A stretch of 59,440 bases of DNA from JBEKTY01 sp049515555. Its GTDB lineage: Bacteria; Planctomycetota; Planctomycetia; Pirellulales; Thermoguttaceae. The notes under the pieces were generated by a model. It was not told the origin of the DNA and did no database searches. It was given only the letters and a program-made list of their open reading frames with translations. Below, in pieces: positions 27,563-37,580 of the stretch (the stretch's first letter is position 1; each line of letters opens with the position of its first letter). Made by a program: the position numbers and the translations under genes. Location: positions 1-59,440 of the forward strand of contig JBEKTY010000071.1 in assembly GCA_049515555.1 (NCBI GenBank). Direction: 5' to 3'.

Positions 27563-29986
27563 TCAGAACTTGTCCGGGCTCAGGGCGATATCGATGGTTG
27601 CCTCCTTATCCGGGGTAATTCGTTGTTTCTTCTCGCGCCCGCCCCAGCAGATTCTTAACGTCAATGGGGTGAGGTCGGTCGTGCTGACAGCACCATGAAG
27701 CGGCTTCGTATATTTTTTCACGGGAGCCGGAAGATCGCGGAGCATTCCCTGGTCATCTGCCGAGCATTTTGTCAGCAACGTCCCGTTCCTGTCATACAAT
27801 TCAACAACGGCGTGGGAACATTTCGCCGATCCCGCCGTTACCTTGACCGATACCGGCCAACCGGTCGATACATCATCGATAGCTCCCCCACCAAGCCAGT
27901 GGATGCTATCGGTTACGTTGTCGGGGAAAGACGATCCGATGAGTTTGACGTTTGTGTAGGGTTGATTATAGAAACCCATCTCATACGGATAGAATTTGCG
28001 GTCCTGCACGCCATCGGTTGACTTTTTGAAGGTGTTATGCAAAAAGAGGAGGTTCTTCAACGGATCCGCCTCGCCGACCGCGCCGTATCCCCCCAGGCCT
28101 ACGCCGATATCGTTGGACTCGAAGGTATTCCCGGTGACGGTCAGCTCGTCGTCACTCCGGCTGGTATTGATATCCATCGCGTGCGCCCAATTAAATCCAT
28201 CATCGGGAACCGTGCGTGCGATCGTGGCTTTGATGAAGTTATGGGTAAAACGGATATTCTTCGACCCTTCAATGACTTGCACGATGCGCGCGCCCGAGGC
28301 GCCGTGAAACGTTGTCTCATCGGAAATCGCTTCGAAATGGTTATCGTGGATATTGATGTCGGTGAGCGTGCCCAAAACCTTGTAACTTCTCATCTCAAAT
28401 GCCCGCACAGTCGTTCCGGTGTTCCCATACTCGCGATTTGGGTATTCACGGACGATGACCGAATTGCCGGCGATTTCACAATCCGTGTTGCCGCCATCCA
28501 TAACGGCGATTCCGCGGGTAGAGCCGGTAATGGTGTTGTGGAGTAATTTGATCCTGGCTCCCGCATTCAACGCGAAACCGTTGGTGATGGCGACATTGCC
28601 ATGCAGCGTACAGTTTTGCACCACGTCATACTTTCCTACCGGAGCCCTGCCGCCCGCGAAAATGCCTCCTTGCGGGTAGTTGGTCACCGTGCAGTTCTCG
28701 ACGACGGTCGTTCCTCCGGCGACAGTCATCGCGCCACGGACTTCGTCCCGCCGGTAATTGATCGGTCTCCGCCGCGGTGTCCCCATTCCCCTAGGCGGCG
28801 TTGTCGGCGCCGTGCCCGGAAAGGTGAGCGTACAATTACGGACGGTTATCGTGGTCGTTGGATCCTTGCCGAGACTGGCGTTGATCGGGACAAGGTCATC
28901 GCCCCAGGTATAGGTGGAGATCCCGTCGAGCACGACGGGACCGTTGGTCTCTCTGAGCACGACCGCATGGCATGCTGAACCGCCTTGCCGCCCTTGCACG
29001 ATCCCATAGCTCCCGGCCGGCCTTTTCTTCCACAACGAATCCTTGATGGTGGGAGCGTTGACCTTGTCGGTAAATCGCCAGACGTTGGAAATGTCTTTGA
29101 TATGTTTTGGCATATTGTCATATACCCAGACGTCGCCCGAACGCTCATTCCACCCTAAGGCCCAAGCGCTTCCCCAGGAGCCGTCGCGCATGGCCAGAAT
29201 TGCCGCGTCACATGTGCGGGTCAAGATAACGCGGCCCAGTTTTATCGAAGTGGGGGTCCCCAACGGATTCAGGGTGATCTGAATATAGACCGGGTTGGTG
29301 GTGGCTGGGATGAAGTTGAACTGCGGGCAATGTCCATGAGAATCATTACCGGATTCACCACGCTGCCAGGGCGCGACGAGCTTATGGGTGACGGCATCGA
29401 AAACTTCCAGTTTGACGGTGTTCCACCCGGTGGTTCCGACTCCCGAAAGCGCCGCGCAAGCGGTATACGTTCGATTGGCTTTGGGGATCGCGATTTTCCC
29501 GGACTTGATCACGCGCGGAGTTTTTCCGTTCTCGACCGACCATTTCAACACCTTGTCACTCAACAGATAACAATCATTCGGAGAAATGGTCAGCTTGGAA
29601 TTCGCGGCGCCGCTGGTGTCCCAATCGGTGATCGAGGTGGCCCCCATCCGATCGGCTTCAAAATTGCCGTTCGGGACCTCAATGGGCGAGGCATTGTTGT
29701 ACGTGATGGTGTGCCCGTTCAGGTCAAGCGTAATGCCGGGCTCGGAAATCACGAACGCCGTTTCGTCTACAGTAACATTGGTCTGCAACACATAGGTTTC
29801 GTTGGGCGTATCCAACAGGTAGGGCGCGGGTCTCGCGGCAAGCCATGCTTCATCGATATCGGTCGAGGTGGCCGATTGGGTCGGTTTGGCAAAACTGGTA
29901 ATAGCGCAGCAGAAGAAAGCCCCTAACACAGCGACAGTTGTCACCACGAGGGGGATCGTGCGATTCAGACTCGGCAATAGGTTCAT
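27563..29986 (-). CDS. Secreted right-handed parallel beta-helix protein (polysaccharide lyase/hydrolase-like)
   Basis: 807 aa. ATG 29986 has AAGGAG seven bases upstream; the longer frame to 30064 lacks a site. Signal peptide around VVTTVAVLGAFFCCAITSFA. The body shows the short repeating strand-turn pattern of a pectate-lyase-like beta-helix: GITLDLNGHTITYNN, TITVRNCTLTFPG, TVVENCTVTNYPQGGIF, KLLHNTITGSTRGIAVMDGGN, TVTGNTFESNDIGVGLGG. A sandwich-like insert at about 100-250 (EVPNGNFEADRMGATSITDW) precedes the helix and may bind carbohydrate. Catalytic residues cannot be picked by eye. The gene is visibly less GC-rich, with more A/T at third positions, than its neighbours, which may mean later arrival. 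Confidence 0.75.
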   Translation of the reverse strand: MNLLPSLNRTIPLVVTTVAVLGAFFCCAITSFAKPTQSATSTDIDEAWLAARPAPYLLDTPNETYVLQTNVTVDETAFVISEPGITLDLNGHTITYNNASPIEVPNGNFEADRMGATSITDWDTSGAANSKLTISPNDCYLLSDKVLKWSVENGKTPRVIKSGKIAIPKANRTYTACAALSGVGTTGWNTVKLEVFDAVTHKLVAPWQRGESGNDSHGHCPQFNFIPATTNPVYIQITLNPLGTPTSIKLGRVILTRTCDAAILAMRDGSWGSAWALGWNERSGDVWVYDNMPKHIKDISNVWRFTDKVNAPTIKDSLWKKRPAGSYGIVQGRQGGSACHAVVLRETNGPVVLDGISTYTWGDDLVPINASLGKDPTTTITVRNCTLTFPGTAPTTPPRGMGTPRRRPINYRRDEVRGAMTVAGGTTVVENCTVTNYPQGGIFAGGRAPVGKYDVVQNCTLHGNVAITNGFALNAGARIKLLHNTITGSTRGIAVMDGGNTDCEIAGNSVIVREYPNREYGNTGTTVRAFEMRSYKVLGTLTDINIHDNHFEAISDETTFHGASGARIVQVIEGSKNIRFTHNFIKATIARTVPDDGFNWAHAMDINTSRSDDELTVTGNTFESNDIGVGLGGYGAVGEADPLKNLLFLHNTFKKSTDGVQDRKFYPYEMGFYNQPYTNVKLIGSSFPDNVTDSIHWLGGGAIDDVSTGWPVSVKVTAGSAKCSHAVVELYDRNGTLLTKCSADDQGMLRDLPAPVKKYTKPLHGAVSTTDLTPLTLRICWGGREKKQRITPDKEATIDIALSPDKF

Positions 29987-30103
29987 GTTGATCTCCTTCG
30001 TTCTCGAGACTTCAGAGTTATGGCGTGAATGGCACTTCGGTCGTCGGGGAATGCACTGTGCCAAGCGTCTTCGTCGTCATGCTGCATATCTTTGTTCTTG
30101 CCA

Positions 30104-31648
30104 TCAGCGTATGACCACCTTCCCCGCTTCGTGAACGAGCCTCAGAACCCGTGTCTTGGGATCGAACCGCCAGCCTTTGCCAACTCCGTCGCCAGCGGCG
30201 AGCGGCTGCCCGTTGACGGCAATCTCTTCCGGTCGAAAGGACAGCTTCAGGACATCGGAGCTTGAGCCATCGGTAGTGTACGCAACCTTGTTCGACTCAT
30301 ACCGAATCGCCTGGACTACTGCACTGGCACGCAGCAGATGATTCTCGCCGTCGGGGGCGGTTTCGGGGACTTGGCCGAAAATGTCAATGAGCCAGTGGGT
30401 GCAACTGAACTGGGCCGAGTACCAGTACCCGAATTGGCTCTCATCCCATTCCGGGCCAAGCGAGATGCGATTGTCCGGTTGCAGGTGGTAGGTGATGAGG
30501 CTCGCCACGTTGACCTGGGCAGTGCGATACTTTTCCTCCCCGGTTGCCTGATAGAGGCTGCCCAGCAACGATGCCCAGTGTCCAGAGTGTCCTGCCATGC
30601 GGCAGTTGCAGACCAATTGCTCCCGCACGGCATGAGCGGGGCCGTAGCGGTGCTTCTCGTCTACGAACATCTTCTTGACCCAATCGTGCAATTGGATGGC
30701 CAGCGGCAGGTAGCTCTTGTTTTCCACCCGGTGCCGGACAAGGTAACAGGCCGTGTCGATACAGTCCCAATTGGTGCGATTGTTTCGCCCCATGTCCTTG
30801 CTCACATCCTCATAGAAACCGTTCCAGTTCATGGACTGCACCGGCCCCTTGAGTAACCACTGGAGTGCCTTGGCCCTTGGTTCGGCATACCGTTTCTGCT
30901 CGGTCAGCGCATCCAATTGCTCGAACAGTTCGACGGCGTAAATTACGCTGCTGGTGTACTCTTCCCGTACTTCCCCCGTCTTGGGGTTGACCCGAAACGG
31001 CCAGTTGCCCTGCGGCATCTGCGTTCTGGTCAACGTGTCGGCGATCTGCTCGGCAGCCCTCAAGTACTCAGGCTTCTGCGTGGTGCGATGGAGCCGCAGG
31101 TACGCCCCGGCCATGATGGCAGGTTTGTCGGTCATAATGGCATCGGCGTCCACCGAGCCACCCACCTTGCCGTTATGGACGGTGCTGTACGGCAGGCCAC
31201 CGTACTTCCAATCCAGTGGCGTGCTGTGTGAAATGTTCCAAACGGCCAGTTCCTCGGCCCGTCTAAGACTTTCTTCGTTCCCGGAGTAGATGTAGTAGTC
31301 GAGAAAGGCATGTATGAAGAAGGCATGGTGAAAGGCAGGGTAGTTGGTGTTGCGACTGACAGGAGCGCCCGCGCCATCGAGTTGGCCGTCGATCGCCACG
31401 CAATAGAAGAAGTAGGGCGGCCGAATCTTGCCGTCTTCATCCGTGATCTTGTTGCCCTTGGCCCAGGTTGCCTGGTCTTCAAGGATGAACTTCATGGCCC
31501 GGTTGATGGTTTCGCCGCAGGATTGAAGCGGCAGCAGATTACCTTTCTCGTCGTGCTTCGGATTGGCCCAAACGGTTTTGGCTTGGGCATCGCTGGTGTT
31601 GGCACTGAGCGGCAACGTCAGACAGAACGTGATGAACGATGCCTTCAT
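30104..31648 (-). CDS. Secreted alpha/alpha-toroid (six-hairpin-like) protein of unknown function
   Basis: 514 aa; ATG 31648 with AAAGGGAAT upstream. Signal peptide MKASFITFCLTLPLSANTSDA. Helical repeats with aromatic loops (AFFIHAFLDYYIYSGNEESLRRAEELAVW, AIMAGAYLRLHRTTQKPEYLRAAEQIADTL, WDCIDTACYLVRHRVENKSYLPLAIQLHDWV) indicate an alpha/alpha barrel like those of glycosidases and lyases. A short C-terminal beta part (DVLKLSFRPEEIAVNGQPL, GWRFDPKTRVLRLVHEAG) closes it. The exact family was not recognised. It lies between the beta-helix and the giant GH2-like gene on the same strand and probably acts on the same extracellular glycan. Confidence 0.65.
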   Translation of the reverse strand: MKASFITFCLTLPLSANTSDAQAKTVWANPKHDEKGNLLPLQSCGETINRAMKFILEDQATWAKGNKITDEDGKIRPPYFFYCVAIDGQLDGAGAPVSRNTNYPAFHHAFFIHAFLDYYIYSGNEESLRRAEELAVWNISHSTPLDWKYGGLPYSTVHNGKVGGSVDADAIMTDKPAIMAGAYLRLHRTTQKPEYLRAAEQIADTLTRTQMPQGNWPFRVNPKTGEVREEYTSSVIYAVELFEQLDALTEQKRYAEPRAKALQWLLKGPVQSMNWNGFYEDVSKDMGRNNRTNWDCIDTACYLVRHRVENKSYLPLAIQLHDWVKKMFVDEKHRYGPAHAVREQLVCNCRMAGHSGHWASLLGSLYQATGEEKYRTAQVNVASLITYHLQPDNRISLGPEWDESQFGYWYSAQFSCTHWLIDIFGQVPETAPDGENHLLRASAVVQAIRYESNKVAYTTDGSSSDVLKLSFRPEEIAVNGQPLAAGDGVGKGWRFDPKTRVLRLVHEAGKVVIR

Positions 31649-31796
31649 TGGATTCCCTTTCGCTTGCAACAGGAACGGAAAAGACGCCGGGGACCGTTGT
31701 GTCCAAGGTCGAACAAGCGATCCACCGGGTCAAGAACGCTTCCTCACATCTTGCCCCTCCTCATCACCCTTTGTAAGACTCCGGCACGAACCAGGA

Positions 31797-34700
31797 TCAC
31801 GGCGCGGTGGCAGCCGTCACGGCCAATAGGACCGGCGTGCCATACTTGCTGCCGTCCGGGCCGTAGAGCAGGTCGATGCTGTCGATCGACACGGTCGGCC
31901 GGGGATTGCTCCAGGGCAGTTGATACAGCACGGCCTGCTCGGCCGAGGCGTCGCCGGGCACGGGGGCGGCCCAGGCCACCGAGGCGCTCTTGAGTCCCTT
32001 GGGCTCTTTGGCCAGCCAGTGGTCCGCACCTTCGCCGTAGAGCACGGGAATCTCAGCCGTCTGGCCGTCGGCGTAGTGAACCACGTACTTGAACACCGCG
32101 GGTGGCTGGTCACCGGGCTTCGCCGGCTGCCAAAGGCCCGTGCGGTTGAAAGTGTGCAGGAAAAAAAGCACGTCAGCCTTCCCGCCAACCCTCAGCCCCT
32201 TGACCTCCTTGGGCAACTGGCCTCTGGCCCCCGGGCCGGCCAGCATCACGCACGACGGAACCGGCGAGGTGCGGTGGTCGCGGATCGTGTACGGCACGCC
32301 GGCCAAGTTGTTGGCGCCCACCGGCAGGTGGGCCAGGTCACGCTGCGTGTCGTCAGCGAACCAGCCGCGGTTCTTGCTCAAGAACTGATTGCACTGCTCG
32401 TCCAGCGGCAGCGGCCGGCATTTGAGGTTGGCCGCCGTGAGGATCTTGCTGCCGGCGAACGTGGCGTGCAGGTTGCGCAAGAGCGCGGTGACGATGTTGC
32501 GCTTCTTCTGCGCGTTGACGGGGTTGGCTTCGGCCGGCTTGACCAGCACCTGGTTGAGCAAGACGCCGCCCGAGCCCATGGGGTACTTCACCAGCCCGCC
32601 GATGTTGGCCAGCGGCTTGACTTTCTGCCGCCACTCGGCCGTGCGATCGACGCCGATCCGGATGCTGTCGATGCCGCTGATCTTCCCGGGCTTGTCGAAG
32701 TCGGCCAATTCGATCACCAGCCGCGAGGCCTGGTGGGGAGCAAGGTCGAACTCCTGACGCGAGCGGTCGGGCTTGGTCGTCAGGGCTACGGGCTTGGGGT
32801 CGTCGTCGAAGTAGAGGTTGACTCTGCGGGCCGCGGCATAGTCGCAATTGAGTATGATCGAGAAGTGGTTGATCCGCTCTGCACGAGGCAACTTCAGCGA
32901 CACTTTGGGCGATGCCGTATCACAATAGTAACTCAGTATCCAAATGTGGCTGAACCCGTTGACGATGTTCCGCGGCCAATTGGCCTGGGCCTTCCGTGCG
33001 GCCGCATGATCGCCGGCCTTGGCGTTGGGGAACTCGCAGAAGGGGGCGATGTCGTCAAAGTCCACGATCCAGGTGAACTCGTCGTCCACCATGTACTTGT
33101 CGGCCGCCCAGCCGAAGATCTGCTCGGTCGACTCCAGCGCCACGTCGCGGACGGAGAGGCCCGAGAGGAGCGGGTCGCGAAGCGCCGGCAGAGTGACGTA
33201 TTCCAGGTCGAAGGGCCGCAGGACGTGTTGGACGCCCACCAGCTTGTTGAAGCTCGCCAGCCCGTCGGGCGTCAGGCCCCAGGCCATGATCCAGCCGCCC
33301 TTTTCCGTGAAGGCCCGCACCTTGTCGAGATTGCCGACCAGCGACGCCAGCGACGCCGGGGTGGCATCGAAGACCACGACCTGGTGCTTGCCGTCCGTGA
33401 CGGCCGAGAGGACGTCGGCGGCGGGGTCGAACTTCAGACCCGATTCTCGCAACAATTTCATCGCCAGGCTGCCCTCGGCCATGACGACGGCCGTCGCGCG
33501 GCGCTCCGGCACGTACTTCGCGCAATAGGCGAGCATGTTGTCGAAGAGCCGCTGCGCCACCGGGTCGAAGGCCAGCTTCTCGCCCACGACCATCTGGCAC
33601 AACAGCAGCAAGCCGTCGTTGACCGGACACTCGGCGATCGCCGAGTAGCTCAACTCCTTGTCGCAATGGGCAAGGGAGGACGCCCCGCGGGTCGGTTTCG
33701 TGTAGACGTTTCGATAGACGACGTGGTCCTTCGACCAGGTGAAGAAGTCGTCCTGCTCCAGGCCGGAGAAGATCGGGTGCTCGGTATTCTCCTCGAAGGC
33801 CACGCGGCCGACGAAGTCGGTGGGCGCAAGATCCGAGGGGGTCGCCTGGTAGTGTAGCGGATGGGCCTGGTCGAGGACCAGCACTCGCGCGCCGCTACCG
33901 GCCAGGGCCGTCCATTTCGGATCGGTGGCTTCGCGGGCGCTGAGGGCGTCCTTGCCAATGACCACGACCTTGGCCGGGGCACCCGCTCGCGGGTCGGGGA
34001 TCTCGGCCGCGGAGGCGGCCTCCGTGAAAGCGATGCCGCGGGCCTGCAAGCGATCCTTGACCGAGCCCAGCGGATCGAGCACGACCAGGTCGGTCTTCGG
34101 GCACCATGTACCCGTGGTCGGTGAGGGCTTGGGACCGCCATTGGGGTCCAGGACCGTCACCGGCTTGACCTCGCGGAAGACCTCCTTGCCGCCGCGCGTG
34201 CAGGTGAGGATGAACTCGCCGGCCGTACGTTGCGAAACCTGGGGGACCTTCACGGTGATGTCGAACTCCCGGTGCTCGCACGCGGTCAGCGCGAAGGTCT
34301 TCTTCTCGCCGGCGACCCGGCGGCCGTCGAGCAAGAGTTCCCAGGCCGTCTCGATGGGGTCGGTGAATCGGGTGTCGTTGAAGAGCTTCAGCGTCCGCGG
34401 GACTTCGCTGCCCCCGCCGAACGTCCAGTTCCACTGGCGGCAGAAGAGGGCCACGGGTTTCTGCGAGTTGAAGTGCAGGTTGCCGGCCTGGCCGCCGCTG
34501 AAGGAGAATTCCCAGCCGGCGATGCCGTGCCAGCGGAAGCCTTCGGTCATCATCTTGGCGTACAGGCCGCCGCCGCGTTGCGTGTAGGGTCCCACGCCAG
34601 CGAAACAGCCCTCGCCGCCGAACTCCGCCAATTGCCCGGGGGTCCAACCGCTCATGAAAAAGCACTCGCCCAGGAGGATCGGCCGGTCGAGCGCCAGCGG

Positions 34701-36938
34701 GAACACCTTCTTTTCGTTCTCCACGATCTTTTCCCAGGTGTAGGCCTGGTCGGGATAGTCGCGCAGCGGGATGCCAGGCTCCGTGATCGACGATTCAATG
34801 TAGTGCCCGTTGTTGACCGGCAGCGTTTGGGTGCTCAGGCAGTTGCCGCCGTCGACCATCGCCGGCCGCGTGGGATCCATGGCCATCACGGCCTTGGCCG
34901 CCCGCGTGATTCGCGGCTCGACCTGCTTCAGAAGGCCGAAGTTGCGGGCGTTGATCAGGGTCAGCTCGTTTTCCATCGACCAGGCGAAGATTGAGGGGTG
35001 GTTCCGCTCCTCTTTGACCATCGCCTGGAGCTGGGGGATCCAGTTCTCGAAAAGGGCCTCGTTGCCGCCCAGGTTGCCCATGTAATTGCAGCCCATACCG
35101 TCCATGATTCCGTCGCGGCGGACGATCACGCCGTGGGCGTCCAACCCGTCCAACACCTCGGACTTCTTCAGACCGGCGCTCCCTAGCGGGTTCCAGTAGC
35201 GGATGTGGTTCTGGCCGGACTGGCGGAAGTAATCCACGGTTTCCTGCACCGTGCCCTGACTGAACCCGTCGACCCCCGCGGCCGTGTCACCGCGGAGATT
35301 CCACGGCAGGCCGTTGAGCTTGAACTGAGGGCTGTCCCACTCCCATTGCCGGAACCCAAAGGGCGTGCGGCGCACGTCGACGACCTTACCGCCCAGCAGG
35401 ACCTTGGTCACCACGTGATACATCTGCGGATCGTCGGGCCACCAGAGTTTCGGATTCGCCCAGGGCTCGGCGAGCTTGATGACCTCCTGCTTCCCTGCTG
35501 CGACCATCACCGACTGCGGGGCGAACACTTTCTCGGCGGGGCCAATATCCCCTTTCCCGCCGGGAGCCGGGCGCGAGGTGAGGGGCACGATTTCGTTGAC
35601 CAATTGCACCTGTTGCGACTGCGACGTCGGGTTGGCGATCGTGATTTCCAAGCCCAGTGTCTTGTTCTTGACCGAGGGGATGGCGAACACGTCGCTCGTG
35701 TAGACTGGGCCAGCCACAACCAGGCTGGGAGTCAAAAGGATACCCGAAGACGTGGCGATCTCGAAGACGCCCGAACCGATGGGGAAGTCGAAGCCGCCCT
35801 GCACCCACGACTGGCTCATGTTGTCCACCGGCATCGTGAAGTTGCTCCGGCAAGCGCCGGGCCGCCCACCCCAACTGACGGCATAATAGGAATCCTTGAT
35901 CACAACGCAGACCTCATTGACCTGCCCCGGCTTGATGGCCGCTGTGGCGTCGCATTCCCAAAGCGCGTAGGGCGCCTTCGTGAAGCCGCACGATTGGCCG
36001 TTGACGAACAACGTTGCCATCAGACTGACCGCCGGGAAACGGAACACAAAGGACTTGCCCGCCAACACGGCGGGCACCTCGAAGCGAGCGCGGTAGATCA
36101 GCCGGTGACAAAACGGCAGTTCGGGGCGGTCCTTGAACTTATTGCTGGGCACCTTGGTCCCCATCCAGTAGACCTGCCCGGCATCCGGCAGCGCGGGGGT
36201 CGGTCCGGTCCGGTCCACCACTTCTTGCTCATCGAAACGCCCAACTTGCCACAAGCCGCTCAGGGGAAGCTCCCATCGCTCCGCCGCGCCCATGGGGATG
36301 TCGGCGAACTTGAAGACATGCCGGGCCGCCTGCTTGTCGTTCGCGTCTTGCCAGTCCTCGGCGGGGCTGTGCTTGCCGTTGGGTCGGAAGGGACCGCGCG
36401 TGAGGCACGTCGCGTCGCACGCAAACATGATTCCCTGCAAAACGTCGTTGCCATTCTCTTTCTTGGACCACGCCGAGATGCGAAACTCTAGCGTGTGCTT
36501 GCCCGTTGCCATGTCGGTCTGTCCCAGCTTCATCCACCCCAAGGGACACCAAAATGCCAGTTCCACGTGGTCGGTGGTCGGAAAATCCGGCTTGACGGAG
36601 TGCCAAGGGCCCTGGTCGATGCGCCAATCGAAGGGCGAGCGGATACCCTCCCAGCCGATCCGGCTCCAGACCTCATAGTTCCCGGCCGAGGAAACCTGGA
36701 ACTGATAGCCCAAGAGGGCGCCGTCTTTGGGCAGTTTCTTCGGCACGTCCTGCGGGTCGATTTGCAGCAAGAGCCATTTCGCGCCGGAAAGAAGCTCGTT
36801 GCGTCCCGCGCCCACGGCCTTCACCTCGACGTTCTTGGTTGTTGGTTCCTCTCCTTCCAGCCAGATGGAGTCGGCGCCGCGGGCGGCGGAGGCCAACATG
36901 GGGAGGATCGTCCACACGAAGATCAAATGTCGCATCAT
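31797..36938 (-). CDS. Very large secreted GH2-like glycoside hydrolase
   Basis: 1713 aa from ATG 36938 (a GTG lies one codon upstream and an ATG one codon downstream; no strong ribosome site decides). Signal peptide HLIFVWTILPMLASAARGA. Order: an N-terminal carbohydrate-binding-like sandwich (about 25-170, ending LEFRISAW); the GH2 sugar-binding jelly roll (about 210-350, PFCHRLIYRARFEVP); an Ig-like domain; a TIM barrel with WSMENELT (Asn657-Glu658, acid/base) and ILLGECFF (Glu758, nucleophile); then about 900 further residues with Rossmann-like segments (KVVVIGKDALSARE) and a beta region (KVSLKLPRAERINHFSIILN) like a discoidin module. At roughly twice usual GH2 length, this is a multi-domain architecture. 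Specificity unknown. Divergent from the sialidase-like gene. Confidence 0.8.
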   Translation of the reverse strand: MMRHLIFVWTILPMLASAARGADSIWLEGEEPTTKNVEVKAVGAGRNELLSGAKWLLLQIDPQDVPKKLPKDGALLGYQFQVSSAGNYEVWSRIGWEGIRSPFDWRIDQGPWHSVKPDFPTTDHVELAFWCPLGWMKLGQTDMATGKHTLEFRISAWSKKENGNDVLQGIMFACDATCLTRGPFRPNGKHSPAEDWQDANDKQAARHVFKFADIPMGAAERWELPLSGLWQVGRFDEQEVVDRTGPTPALPDAGQVYWMGTKVPSNKFKDRPELPFCHRLIYRARFEVPAVLAGKSFVFRFPAVSLMATLFVNGQSCGFTKAPYALWECDATAAIKPGQVNEVCVVIKDSYYAVSWGGRPGACRSNFTMPVDNMSQSWVQGGFDFPIGSGVFEIATSSGILLTPSLVVAGPVYTSDVFAIPSVKNKTLGLEITIANPTSQSQQVQLVNEIVPLTSRPAPGGKGDIGPAEKVFAPQSVMVAAGKQEVIKLAEPWANPKLWWPDDPQMYHVVTKVLLGGKVVDVRRTPFGFRQWEWDSPQFKLNGLPWNLRGDTAAGVDGFSQGTVQETVDYFRQSGQNHIRYWNPLGSAGLKKSEVLDGLDAHGVIVRRDGIMDGMGCNYMGNLGGNEALFENWIPQLQAMVKEERNHPSIFAWSMENELTLINARNFGLLKQVEPRITRAAKAVMAMDPTRPAMVDGGNCLSTQTLPVNNGHYIESSITEPGIPLRDYPDQAYTWEKIVENEKKVFPLALDRPILLGECFFMSGWTPGQLAEFGGEGCFAGVGPYTQRGGGLYAKMMTEGFRWHGIAGWEFSFSGGQAGNLHFNSQKPVALFCRQWNWTFGGGSEVPRTLKLFNDTRFTDPIETAWELLLDGRRVAGEKKTFALTACEHREFDITVKVPQVSQRTAGEFILTCTRGGKEVFREVKPVTVLDPNGGPKPSPTTGTWCPKTDLVVLDPLGSVKDRLQARGIAFTEAASAAEIPDPRAGAPAKVVVIGKDALSAREATDPKWTALAGSGARVLVLDQAHPLHYQATPSDLAPTDFVGRVAFEENTEHPIFSGLEQDDFFTWSKDHVVYRNVYTKPTRGASSLAHCDKELSYSAIAECPVNDGLLLLCQMVVGEKLAFDPVAQRLFDNMLAYCAKYVPERRATAVVMAEGSLAMKLLRESGLKFDPAADVLSAVTDGKHQVVVFDATPASLASLVGNLDKVRAFTEKGGWIMAWGLTPDGLASFNKLVGVQHVLRPFDLEYVTLPALRDPLLSGLSVRDVALESTEQIFGWAADKYMVDDEFTWIVDFDDIAPFCEFPNAKAGDHAAARKAQANWPRNIVNGFSHIWILSYYCDTASPKVSLKLPRAERINHFSIILNCDYAAARRVNLYFDDDPKPVALTTKPDRSRQEFDLAPHQASRLVIELADFDKPGKISGIDSIRIGVDRTAEWRQKVKPLANIGGLVKYPMGSGGVLLNQVLVKPAEANPVNAQKKRNIVTALLRNLHATFAGSKILTAANLKCRPLPLDEQCNQFLSKNRGWFADDTQRDLAHLPVGANNLAGVPYTIRDHRTSPVPSCVMLAGPGARGQLPKEVKGLRVGGKADVLFFLHTFNRTGLWQPAKPGDQPPAVFKYVVHYADGQTAEIPVLYGEGADHWLAKEPKGLKSASVAWAAPVPGDASAEQAVLYQLPWSNPRPTVSIDSIDLLYGPDGSKYGTPVLLAVTAATAP

Positions 36939-36941
36939 CAC

Positions 36942-37280
36942 GGGTCGCTTTCTCGTAGAGGTGGGTTGGCTTCTTGGGCCGCTGGCAGGACAATTGGGAA
37001 TTGCTCCTCTTTTCGCCGGAACAAGGCGATTCTACTTCGGATGCCGCCGAGTAGCAAACTTCGCAACTGTGCGGTGCAGAAGGATTCCGGCGGCAATCCA
37101 GGCCGGTGGCGATTACTGCGAAGTAGCCATGGGCTTCCATGGAGGCAAGCAAGAGCGACTTGATAGTGCGGAGCCCCGCACCTAAACTCAAGACCTTCGA
37201 GTTGCCGCTGCAGGATCCCCGTGGCCACGACGAGGGGAAGGACCCGTAAACCGGAACGAACAGATTATCAAGGAACACTT
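36942..37280. other. Divergent intergenic region between giant GH2-like and sialidase-like genes
   Basis: 339 bases with no convincing gene. It must hold promoters for both divergent genes. A weak candidate on the plus strand is TTGATA near 37160 with an AT-rich CTAAAC about 17 bases later, but this is not strong enough to assign. No operator-like palindrome or repeat was recognised. Confidence 0.3.
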
Positions 37281-37580
37281 ATGAGAGCCATCGTATCAAG
37301 CCTTCTTGTCCTCACGGCGGCAACGGTCTGGGGATGCTCGGCGGAACTTTTCGCCGCAAGTCCGGCCACAACCATGGCGGCCTGGCCCGAAGGCAAGTCA
37401 TACTCGTTGCGAGACTTCGACGTCACAATCTCGGCCCCGGTCCTGGTGGCCCGCGAAAAAGAACACTGCTGGTTCCCTGGGCTCACGAAGCTTCCCGACG
37501 GCCGTCTGATGGCAACCTATCAGAATTCCCCTGTCTGTTTCTACCGTTTCGCATGGATCAGAAGCCCGGCGGCGTCATGA
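37281..37580 (+). pseudogene. 5' fragment of frameshifted sialidase-like gene
   Basis: 99 codons from ATG 37281 (AAGGA about eight bases upstream) to TGA 37578-37580. It encodes a signal or lipoprotein leader (LLVLTAATVWGC, Cys19) and the beginning of a BNR beta-propeller (FDVTISAPVLVAREKEHCWFPGLTKLPDGRLMATYQN). After that the frame loses sense (VCFYRFAWIRSPAAS) and stops. The propeller continues in the frame shifted by one base in the following segment, so the two pieces were almost surely one gene. The stop codon overlaps an ATG of the next frame (ATGA at 37577-37580), so translational re-initiation cannot be excluded. Confidence 0.65.
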
